Notes under the pieces: model-generated
What the model saw: the letters and a program-made list of their open reading frames with translations, nothing else
Database searches by the model: none
What the model was told of the DNA's origin: nothing
Assembly (NCBI GenBank): GCA_050018455.1
Contig: JBEKAA010000001.1
Location: 132,316 to 196,315, forward strand
Source: RBG-13-68-16 sp050018455
Lineage (GTDB): Bacteria > Acidobacteriota > Thermoanaerobaculia > Thermoanaerobaculales > Thermoanaerobaculaceae
Direction of reading: 5' to 3'
Length of the DNA stretch: 64,000 nt
Translations under genes and position numbers: made by a program
Part shown: positions 1 through 6,854 of the stretch, piece after piece
How the letters are laid out: each line of letters begins with the position of its first letter
Position numbering within the stretch: position 1 is the stretch's first letter

Positions 1-1
1 G

Positions 2-736
2 GACACCGTGTCCCGCCTTCAGGCGGCGTTCGTATGGCGGGAGGGGAACCTGGTGATCGAGGACCTAGGCTCTTCGAACGGGACCTACCTGAACGGTTTG
101 AGAGTCGTGGAGCCTCAAACGGTCGTGACCGGAGACGTGGTCCGCTTCGGCGAGTTGCGCGGCACCGTCGATCGCAGCGACGTGCCGAATGCCGGACACT
201 CGTCGGGCGCGAGGGCCGTCACCAACGGCGCCCGCGCCGAAGAGCTCTTTTCAGGGGACTCGGCCGGCCTGGGCTGGCGCCTCCTGGCGGCAACGGCGGA
301 CACGGTGATCTTTGCTCTTGGCCTTGCCGTCGTGTGGGCTCCGCAGTGGCTGGCGCTCCTGGTCGAGCGGCACTTCCTCGCACCCGACACGCTCCCTCCG
401 AGCCTGGAGACGAAGGCGATGCTGAAGGGCGCGTGCCTGGTCCTGTCGCTCGTCTTCGGGTTTCTCTACTTCGTCCACGGCTGGGCGCGCCGCGGCGGCT
501 CGCCGGGGATGAAGCTGTTCCGCCTGCGCCTCCTCGACTGGAGACACCGGGCCCCGATCGGCTACGGCCGTGCGTTCCTCCGCCTCGCGGCCAGTCTTGT
601 GACGATCCTGACCCTGGGCCTCGGTTATTTCGTCGTACCTTTCCGGCGCGACCGGAAGGCGCTTCACGACGTCCTGGCAGGTACCATCGTGGCGCGGCGC
701 GCCCCTCGGCTTGGTCAGCCGACCCCTCCCGCGTAG
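2..736 (+). CDS. FHA-RDD domain membrane protein (5' partial)
   Basis: The frame is open to the left edge, so the true start is outside the window. The first ~60 residues carry the second half of an FHA (phosphothreonine-binding) domain, with the typical LGSSNGTYLNG signature. From about residue 88 an RDD-family membrane domain follows, with three hydrophobic segments and the closing RDRKALHDVLAGT motif. FHA domains read Ser/Thr-kinase phosphorylation; RDD domains are membrane modules of mostly unknown function. The gene ends about 10 bases before tolQ and on the same strand. A link to envelope signalling is inference from that position. Confidence 0.8.
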   Translation, partial: DTVSRLQAAFVWREGNLVIEDLGSSNGTYLNGLRVVEPQTVVTGDVVRFGELRGTVDRSDVPNAGHSSGARAVTNGARAEELFSGDSAGLGWRLLAATADTVIFALGLAVVWAPQWLALLVERHFLAPDTLPPSLETKAMLKGACLVLSLVFGFLYFVHGWARRGGSPGMKLFRLRLLDWRHRAPIGYGRAFLRLAASLVTILTLGLGYFVVPFRRDRKALHDVLAGTIVARRAPRLGQPTPPA

Positions 737-739
737 AAT
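734..739 (+). promoter_or_regulatory. Putative -10 box of the tol operon
   Basis: TAGAAT lies 7 nt upstream of the GTG of tolQ and straddles the stop codon of the preceding gene. No Shine-Dalgarno sequence fits in the gap, so a leaderless transcript starting at the GTG is likely. No convincing -35 box was seen. Confidence 0.4.
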
Positions 740-746
740 CTCCCCC

Positions 747-1418
747 GTGAGCGAGATACTTCAAGCTTTCGGCGCGACCGGCCCGGTGGCCAAGTTGGTG
801 CTGGCCGTTCTCGGGGTGTTCTCCCTGGCCTCGTGGACACTCATGTTCCTAAAGCTGCGGCAACTCCGCCAGGCCGACGGCGAGAATCGTTCATTCCTGG
901 CCGAGTTTCGGCGCGCAACCCGCCTCGCCGACGTGCAGGCGGCGGCTACCAAGAGCCCAGGCGCTCCGCTTGCCGGGATGTTCCGAGCCGGCTACCTCGA
1001 GCTCGAAGCCCAGGTGCGTGTTCTGCAACGGACCGGCCAGGCGGCGGGCCAGATCAAGAGCCTGGCGGCGGTCGAGCGCGCCCTGCAGCGCGCGATAGGC
1101 ATCGAAGGGGCGAGGTTGCAGCGCTACCTGCCCTTCCTCGCCACGACGGCATCGGCCACCCCGTTCATCGGGTTGTTCGGGACGGTCTGGGGCATCATGA
1201 CGACGTTCCGCGCCATCGCCGCGTCTGGATCAACGTCAATCGCCACCGTGGCGCCAGGCATCGCCGAATCGCTCATCAATACCGCCGCCGGTCTGGCTGC
1301 GGCCATTCCCGCCGTCGTCGCCTACAACGGCTTCCTGGGAGCCTTGCGCCGCCAGCGCGGGCTCATGGAGGACTTCCTCCTCGAGTTCCTCAACCTGACC
1401 GAACGCACGTTTACCTAG
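747..1418 (+). CDS. tolQ: TolQ/ExbB-family proton channel subunit
   Basis: A 223-residue MotA/TolQ/ExbB protein. It forms the inner-membrane proton channel that energises the Tol-Pal (or TonB) system. One membrane segment lies near residues 15-35 and two more toward the C-terminus, the last containing the conserved AESLINTAAGLAAAIPAV stretch. I chose GTG 747 because an upstream in-frame start at 711 would add a basic, non-homologous leader that overlaps the previous gene. It begins the order tolQ-tolR-tolA/tonB-tolB-pal-cpoB, which supports Tol over Exb. Confidence 0.93.
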   Translation: MSEILQAFGATGPVAKLVLAVLGVFSLASWTLMFLKLRQLRQADGENRSFLAEFRRATRLADVQAAATKSPGAPLAGMFRAGYLELEAQVRVLQRTGQAAGQIKSLAAVERALQRAIGIEGARLQRYLPFLATTASATPFIGLFGTVWGIMTTFRAIAASGSTSIATVAPGIAESLINTAAGLAAAIPAVVAYNGFLGALRRQRGLMEDFLLEFLNLTERTFT

Positions 1419-1430
1419 GGAGACGAGGCG

Positions 1431-1847
1431 ATGGCGTTCCGGGCCTCCAGCGAGGACTTCGAGAGTCTGGCCGAGATCAACATCACGCCGCTGGTGGACG
1501 TGATGCTCGTCCTGCTCATCATCTTCATCGTCACCTCTCCGATGCTCGTCCAGGGCCTCCAGGTTGACCTCCCGCGCCAGGCAGCCCCTCCCCTCGTCCA
1601 GAAGGGCGCCGAACCGATCATCCTCACCCTCACCCGCGACCGACTCGTCCTGCTCGGGGATCAGCCCGTTCACCTCAGCCTTCTGCCTCAGAAACTCGGG
1701 CCGATGCTTGCCGGCGGCCCGCGGCCCGTCTACCTCAAAGGTGACCAGCAGCTCCCCTACGGATTCGTGATGAATGTGCTGGCGACCCTGAACCGCATGG
1801 GGGTCGAGGAGATCGGGATGGTGACGGCGCCACCGGTGGAGCGATGA
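1431..1847 (+). CDS. tolR: TolR/ExbD-family protein
   Basis: A 138-residue ExbD/TolR protein: short cytoplasmic start, one membrane segment at about residues 15-40, then a periplasmic domain. The functional Asp is present in the family motif INITPLVDVMLVLLI (D23), where it takes part in proton translocation with TolQ. It starts 12 nt after tolQ and overlaps the next gene by 4 nt, so it is part of the same operon. Confidence 0.93.
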   Translation: MAFRASSEDFESLAEINITPLVDVMLVLLIIFIVTSPMLVQGLQVDLPRQAAPPLVQKGAEPIILTLTRDRLVLLGDQPVHLSLLPQKLGPMLAGGPRPVYLKGDQQLPYGFVMNVLATLNRMGVEEIGMVTAPPVER

Positions 1848-2593
1848 ACGATCCCGTCTCCGAGGAGCTCGAGCGCCGCGCCCGACTCGACCTCGGGTGG
1901 TGGTGGGCACTAGCCGGTGCCGGAGCTCTTCACCTCGCGCTCGCGGCCGCCATAATCCTCGCGCCGCCCGGCGGACGGCGGATGCTCACCCTGCCACACG
2001 TCCAGGTCAGGCTGACGTCCGCGCCGCTCCCAGGCGCCGTGCCCGGCCCGAAAGCGGCTGCGGCCTCGGCGCCCGCGAGACCGGCGGCCGAGCCCGGTCC
2101 CGCGAAACAGAAGGGTCGCAAAGCCGAGGAGTCGCCTCCCAAGCATCCCATTCCCGACAAGCGCGCACCCCAGCGCGCCGAGGCCCTGGCCCGAACCGCT
2201 CCTCCTTCCACCGGCGCACAGGCGCCCGGAGACCGCGCCGGCCCCACAGGGCCCCTGGGAGGTAGCTCCGTCACTTCGGTCTCGGGCGGCCTCGCACTCG
2301 GCGCGACTGGCGGCGATGAGGCGTTCCCGTTCACCTACTACCTGAACCGGGCTCTCGCCCTGATCGAGGGCAACTGGTTCCGTCCCCCGGCACCGATCGG
2401 GACGGTGTGTCGCGTGCGGTGCGTCATCGACCGCACAGGCCGGCTGGTCGAGGCCGGCCTCGAGGCCGAGAGCCAAACGCCGGCGTTCGACCGGGCTGCG
2501 CTTCGCGCGGTGTATGCTTCAGCACCGCTTCCGCCGCTTCCTCAAGGCTTCGGCGGGAGCACGCTCACGCTTCACCTGGAGTTCGGCCAGTGA
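1844..2593 (+). CDS. TolA/TonB-like energy transducer
   Basis: A 249-residue protein with one N-terminal membrane anchor (about residues 19-41), a long Pro/Ala/Lys-rich periplasmic linker (about 45-145) and a TonB-type C-terminal domain (about 160-249). Such proteins carry force from TolQR to periplasmic and outer-membrane partners. The position between tolR and tolB argues for the TolA role. The C-terminal domain itself resembles TonB, so I leave the symbol blank. Its stop overlaps the start of tolB. Confidence 0.85.
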   Translation: MNDPVSEELERRARLDLGWWWALAGAGALHLALAAAIILAPPGGRRMLTLPHVQVRLTSAPLPGAVPGPKAAAASAPARPAAEPGPAKQKGRKAEESPPKHPIPDKRAPQRAEALARTAPPSTGAQAPGDRAGPTGPLGGSSVTSVSGGLALGATGGDEAFPFTYYLNRALALIEGNWFRPPAPIGTVCRVRCVIDRTGRLVEAGLEAESQTPAFDRAALRAVYASAPLPPLPQGFGGSTLTLHLEFGQ

Positions 2594-3885
2594 GAAATGG
2601 ACTTCTCGTCATCGGTGCATGTGCAATCGCCCTTGCTGCGGCGGACCGAGCCGCGGCTCAGGAGGAGGTCTACCTCAAGGTCACCAGTCCGGGCCTGTCC
2701 CGCGTCATCATAGCGATGGCGGAGGTCCCCTCGCGGCAGGGAACGGACTCGGGGGCAGCTGCCACGCTCCTCGCCACCCTCCGCAGGGACCTCGACGAGA
2801 CCGCGGTCGTCGGCCTGGTCGCACAGGAAAATGCACGCCTGGTGATCGTCGACCCCAACAACCCGACTCTCACGCACCAGCGCTGGCGTGCGGTCGGCGC
2901 CCAGTTCCTCCTCGACGGGAGCATCGCAGGCGCGGGGAATCAACTGGTCCTGGAGGCCCAACTCTGGGACCTCACCTCCGGCGAAGTGGCGTACTCACGC
3001 CGCTTCCAGGGGACGGTCAACCTGGCCGTCACCATGGCGCACTCGTTGGCCAACGAGCTCATCCATCTCTTCACCGGGAAACCCGGCCCGTTTCTGTCCC
3101 GCATCGCGTTCGTTTCCGACCGCAGCGGCAACAAGGAGCTTTGGGTCATGCGGTGGGACGGCAGCGAGCCGCAGCAGCTCACCAGCCATCGCTCAATCGC
3201 CCTCTCTCCGGCGTGGTCGCCGGACGGCCAGTGGCTCGCCTTCACCAGCTTCCTCAGGGGCTCTCCGCAGCTCTTCATTTTCCGGCCGAGAGAGGGCTAC
3301 CTGAAGGCGCTCTCATCGTTGCCGGGAGTGAACTCGTCGCCGAGCTTCTCCCCAGACGGCAAGTTGGTGGCTTTCGCGGCGGGTGAAGGCGGCGAAACGG
3401 ACATCTTCGTCGTTCCTGCCGAAGGCGGCACGCCCGTGCGTTTGACCCACACCCGGGGCATCTCGACACAGCCCGCCTGGTCCCCGAGCGGGCGCCAGAT
3501 CGTGTTCACATCTTCGGTCGGCGGGTCGCCGCAGCTGTACATGATGGATGCCGAAGGAACCAACGTGCGGCGGTTGACGTTCGAGGACAAGTATGCCGAC
3601 GAGGCGTCGTGGGCGCCGGACGGGGTGGCGGTCGCCTACACCACGCTCGTGGAGGACCGCTTTCAGATCGCGACGCTGGACCTGCGCACCGGCGCGCGAA
3701 CCATCATCCCGGGCCCCGGCAACAACGAATCGCCGTGCTGGTCTCCGGACGGGACAGTCCTCGCTTTCGTGTCGAACCGAACCGGCGCGAAACAGATCTT
3801 CATCACCGACCAGATCGGCCGCCCAAGACAGATCACGACCGAGGGGAACAACGTCCAACCTGCCTGGGTTGCACTGGTCCAGTGA
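2590..3885 (+). CDS. tolB: Tol-Pal system beta-propeller protein TolB
   Basis: A 431-residue periplasmic protein. The GTG at 2590 overlaps the previous stop codon and gives a clear signal peptide (RNGLLVIGACAIALAAA, then cleavage near AQA/AQE). An N-terminal domain of about 150 residues is followed by repeated PD40 beta-propeller blades of the type SPAWSPDGQWLAFTS and IAFVSDRSGNKELWVM. TolB binds Pal and OmpA-like proteins in the Tol-Pal envelope-constriction complex. The long in-frame extension back to 2407 is out-of-frame tolA sequence and was dropped. Confidence 0.95.
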   Translation: MRNGLLVIGACAIALAAADRAAAQEEVYLKVTSPGLSRVIIAMAEVPSRQGTDSGAAATLLATLRRDLDETAVVGLVAQENARLVIVDPNNPTLTHQRWRAVGAQFLLDGSIAGAGNQLVLEAQLWDLTSGEVAYSRRFQGTVNLAVTMAHSLANELIHLFTGKPGPFLSRIAFVSDRSGNKELWVMRWDGSEPQQLTSHRSIALSPAWSPDGQWLAFTSFLRGSPQLFIFRPREGYLKALSSLPGVNSSPSFSPDGKLVAFAAGEGGETDIFVVPAEGGTPVRLTHTRGISTQPAWSPSGRQIVFTSSVGGSPQLYMMDAEGTNVRRLTFEDKYADEASWAPDGVAVAYTTLVEDRFQIATLDLRTGARTIIPGPGNNESPCWSPDGTVLAFVSNRTGAKQIFITDQIGRPRQITTEGNNVQPAWVALVQ

Positions 3886-3943
3886 GGCGGCTTGTGAAGG
3901 AAGCACTTCATGGTGTAGAGTTTCCCGGGCGAGAGGAGGTCCT

Positions 3944-4540
3944 GTGTTGAGGTTCTGGAACGATAAGCTGACAGCCTGCGCGCTGTTTGTCGCGGTGGTA
4001 TTCGGCCCGGCGTGCGCTCACCGCAAGGCCGTGGTCGCCCCCGAGCCGCAGGCCGGGGTAGAAACCGAGAAGCCCGCTCCGGAGCCTGCCGGAGGCGGGA
4101 CGACCACCGTCACTCCCGAGCCGCGAATCAGCGCCGCCGAAAACCCCGAGGGCGCAATCCAGGCCGGGGAGCTGCCGGCAAACCTCGAAGAGATCAACAA
4201 GGCCGGCTACCTCAAGGACGCTTTCTTCGACACGGACAAAGCCGACCTCCGTCCCGACGCCCGGGACCTGCTCGCCGCCGATGCGAGCTGGCTGAAGAGC
4301 CACCCTTCGGTGAAGTTCCTGGTCGAGGGGCACTGTGACGAGCGGAACACCGAGGAGTACAATCTCGCGCTCGGCTGGCGTCGGGCCAACGCGGTCAAGG
4401 GGTACTTGACCTCGCTCGGCGTCGTAGCCGACCGCATCTCCACGATCTCGTACGGAGAGGAGAAACCGTTCGCAACGTGTCACAACGAGAGCTGCTGGTC
4501 GCAGAACCGACGCGCGCACTTCGTGGTCACGGCGCGTTAG
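3944..4540 (+). CDS. pal: Peptidoglycan-associated lipoprotein Pal
   Basis: A 198-residue lipoprotein starting at GTG 3944 behind a strong GAGAGGAGG ribosome-binding site. The signal sequence ends in a lipobox (VFGPAC, lipidated Cys at residue 24). A Pro-rich linker leads to an OmpA-like peptidoglycan-binding domain with the HCDERNTEEYNLALGWRRA signature around residues 128-146. It anchors the outer membrane to the cell wall and docks TolB. The second half, up to RRAHFVV, is complete. Confidence 0.95.
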   Translation: MLRFWNDKLTACALFVAVVFGPACAHRKAVVAPEPQAGVETEKPAPEPAGGGTTTVTPEPRISAAENPEGAIQAGELPANLEEINKAGYLKDAFFDTDKADLRPDARDLLAADASWLKSHPSVKFLVEGHCDERNTEEYNLALGWRRANAVKGYLTSLGVVADRISTISYGEEKPFATCHNESCWSQNRRAHFVVTAR

Positions 4541-4551
4541 GGAGGTCCTCC

Positions 4552-5334
4552 ATGCGGTGGCTGGTCATCCCAGTGCTGGCAGTTGGCGTCGTCGGCTGCG
4601 TTTCGAGCGGCGACATCACCCTCCTTCATCGTGAGATCACCGACGTGTCCAGGCAGGTGGAGAACCTCGGCCGCCAGTCGACCGGCAAGGAGGATCTCAA
4701 TACGATGAGCCGCAAGCTGGCGGATCAGAACGCCCAGGTGCTGAAGTCGAACGCCGACATCCAGGTGGAGCTGCAGCAGCTCAGGGACCAGATTCAAGCT
4801 CTGCAGTCGAACCTCGACGCCACCAACCAGCGCCTGGCCGCCCTCTCCAGCGAGCTTGCGGCAACACGCGACCGGCTGGGTTCCGCCGCCGCGGCACCCC
4901 CTGCAACGAACGTCCCGTCCTCGGCCGCGAACCCGTCGGGCCAACCCACGGAGCCCGCGCAGCTCTACAACGGCGCGTACGAGGACTACCTGCGCGGCAA
5001 TTTTGACCTCGCCATCCAAGGCTTCTCCGAGTACGCGAAGCGGTACCCCACCACGGAGCTTGCGGCCAACGCGCACTACTGGATCGGCGAGTGCTACTAC
5101 TCGAAAAAGCAGTTCAAGGAAGCCATCGACGCGTTCACTGAGCTGCTCAACACGTACAAGACCTCCGACAAGGCCGGAGCAGCCCTGCTCAAGAAGGGTT
5201 TCGCCTACCTCGAGCTCGGCGACCGCTCCCAGGCCGTCATCAACTTGCAGTACGTTATTTACGAGCACCCGGGCAGCAAGGAGGCCGAGCTCGCCCGCTC
5301 GCGCCTGGCTGCCCTCGGCGTGAAAGTGAAGTAA
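4552..5334 (+). CDS. cpoB: Tol-Pal associated TPR protein CpoB/YbgF
   Basis: A 260-residue exported protein that closes the Tol-Pal operon. ATG 4552 follows GGGAGG. Its signal sequence ends in VVGC, so this homologue is probably a lipoprotein (Cys16), whereas E. coli CpoB is soluble. Residues about 25-115 are heptad-rich coiled coil (trimerisation in the family). Residues about 145-258 are three TPR units of the YbgF type (YNGAYEDYLRGNFDLAIQGF). The family coordinates peptidoglycan synthesis with outer-membrane constriction. Confidence 0.9.
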   Translation: MRWLVIPVLAVGVVGCVSSGDITLLHREITDVSRQVENLGRQSTGKEDLNTMSRKLADQNAQVLKSNADIQVELQQLRDQIQALQSNLDATNQRLAALSSELAATRDRLGSAAAAPPATNVPSSAANPSGQPTEPAQLYNGAYEDYLRGNFDLAIQGFSEYAKRYPTTELAANAHYWIGECYYSKKQFKEAIDAFTELLNTYKTSDKAGAALLKKGFAYLELGDRSQAVINLQYVIYEHPGSKEAELARSRLAALGVKVK

Positions 5335-5358
5335 CTCTAGAGGCTCAAAGGAGAGTTC

Positions 5359-5640
5359 ATGGCAAAGAGGATCAAGTCCGGGCTGAAGCGCCGTCGTCAG
5401 AACGAGGTGCGCCGCAACAGGAACCGAGCGGTGCGGACGCGGGTGCGGAACGCGATCAAGGCCCTCCGGGGGGCGATCGCCAGCAACGACCCCGCGCAGG
5501 TCAAGGAGCTGCTTCCTCGGACGGTTTCCGTGATCGAGAGCGGCGTCCGCAAGGGGGTCGTCGAGCGCAATTCCGCCTCGAGGTACAAGTCTCGCCTCAC
5601 CCTGCAAGCCAACTCGGTGCTGCCGCCCAAGCAGAGCTAG
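5359..5640 (+). CDS. rpsT: 30S ribosomal protein S20
   Basis: A 93-residue, very basic protein with the S20 start (MAKRIKSGLKRRRQNEVRRNRNRAV) and a helical body that binds 16S rRNA. ATG 5359 has an AAGGAG site 6-7 nt upstream. It follows cpoB by 24 nt and precedes purC by 4 nt, so it may be co-transcribed with both. Confidence 0.95.
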   Translation: MAKRIKSGLKRRRQNEVRRNRNRAVRTRVRNAIKALRGAIASNDPAQVKELLPRTVSVIESGVRKGVVERNSASRYKSRLTLQANSVLPPKQS

Positions 5641-5644
5641 CGCG

Positions 5645-6547
5645 ATGTCCCTTCCCGCCGCTTTTCCGTCCGGACCGCTGTTTCCGGAGCGGTTGGTCAA
5701 GCGGGGAAAGGTCCGGGACGTCTACCAGGTCGGGCCGGGCAGGCTCCTTGTCGTCGCCAGCGACCGCATCAGCGCGTTCGACGTCGTGCTGGATCCCGGG
5801 GTTCCCGGCAAGGGCATCGTCCTGACACAGCTGTCGAACTTCTGGTTCAGGACGCTCGCAGCCGTCGTGCCAAACCATCTGCTCGCGACCGGCCTCTCCG
5901 ATCTCCCGGAACCGTTCTCCAAAGAGGCCTCGCTCGCGGGCCGAGCTTGTCTCGTCAAGGCCGTCCGGATCGTCCCGGTGGAGTGCGTCGTGCGCGGATT
6001 CATCGTCGGCTCAGGCTGGAAGGAGTACCAGGCGAAGGGGAGCGTCTGCGGCGTGCGCCTGCCTCCCGGCCTCCGGCAGGCCGACCGCCTCCCCGAGCCG
6101 ATCTTCACCCCTTCCACGAAAGCGGAGGTCGGCCACGACCAGAACATTACGTTCGACGAGGTCGTCCGCCTCGCCGGAGGCGCCGTCGCCGAGCGGCTCC
6201 GTGACGTGTCGCTCGACCTCTACACCCGAGCGGCAGCCCTTGCCGAAGAGCGGGGCATCATCATCGCCGACACGAAGTTCGAGTTCGGCCTCGACGCCGA
6301 CGGGGGCGTGGTCTGGGCCGACGAGGCGCTGACTCCGGACTCGTCGAGGTTCTGGCCGGCCGACAGCTACGGACCCGGGAGCAACCCCCCGTCCTTCGAC
6401 AAGCAGTTCGTGCGCGACTGGCTCGAGAGCTCCGGGTGGGACAAGCAACCTCCCGCCCCTACCCTGCCGTCCGATGTCGTCGCGAAGACGCAGGCGCTCT
6501 ACCTCGAGGGCTATCGCCGCCTCACGGGACGCGAGCTGCCTCTCTGA
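5645..6547 (+). CDS. purC: Phosphoribosylaminoimidazole-succinocarboxamide synthase
   Basis: A 300-residue SAICAR synthetase. It joins aspartate to CAIR using ATP in purine synthesis. The N-terminal GKVRDVYQVGPGRLLVVASDRISAFDVVL block, the VECVVRGFIVGSGWKEY block and the IIADTKFEFG block are all family signatures. The length matches the longer (~300 aa) bacterial and yeast type, not the ~240 aa E. coli form. It starts 4 nt after rpsT. Confidence 0.95.
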   Translation: MSLPAAFPSGPLFPERLVKRGKVRDVYQVGPGRLLVVASDRISAFDVVLDPGVPGKGIVLTQLSNFWFRTLAAVVPNHLLATGLSDLPEPFSKEASLAGRACLVKAVRIVPVECVVRGFIVGSGWKEYQAKGSVCGVRLPPGLRQADRLPEPIFTPSTKAEVGHDQNITFDEVVRLAGGAVAERLRDVSLDLYTRAAALAEERGIIIADTKFEFGLDADGGVVWADEALTPDSSRFWPADSYGPGSNPPSFDKQFVRDWLESSGWDKQPPAPTLPSDVVAKTQALYLEGYRRLTGRELPL

Positions 6548-6574
6548 TGGACAGCCTCCGCCCTCCCTCCCACC

Positions 6575-6779
6575 CAGTCGACAGTTAACAGTTGACAGTC
6601 GAAGGCATCGACGGTCTCCGCGACGCTCGACCCGTTTGCCCTGCCTACCAGACCATTTGACTGCCAGCAGGCCCTCGTTCCATAAACACGATCCGCACCG
6701 GGGGAAACTCGCTGTGAGCTGCGGGTTCTTCGCGCCGTTCTTCTGACTGTCAACTGTCAACTGTCGACTGTTGACTGTC
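6575..6779. repeat. Inverted heptad-array element (CAGTYRA family), copy A
   Basis: Left arm 6575-6602 is four 7-bp units (CAGTCGA, CAGTTAA, CAGTTGA, CAGTCGA). Right arm 6744-6779 is five units of the reverse complement (TCAACTG, TCGACTG, TTGACTG). The 141-bp centre has no evident gene. The left arm begins 27 nt after the purC stop. This accounts for most of the gap between purC and the EF-G-like gene. Confidence 0.85.
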
Positions 6780-6814
6780 TCCATCCCCGCCTTCCGTTTC
6801 CGCCACTCACCCGC

Positions 6815-6820
6815 TATACT
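6815..6820 (+). promoter_or_regulatory. Putative -10 box upstream of the EF-G-like gene
   Basis: TATACT, with a weak TTCCGT -35 candidate 17 nt upstream (6792-6797). It is followed by a short leader with a GGGAGG ribosome-binding site before ATG 6855. Confidence 0.4.
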
Positions 6821-6854
6821 CACCGGACTCTGAGCGACGGGAGGTCGCCTGCTC

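Noticed and set aside
6575..6779. Heptad arrays as a CRISPR array or direct tandem satellite
   Set aside because: Units are 7 bp without unique spacers of fixed length, the arms face each other, and no cas genes are present.
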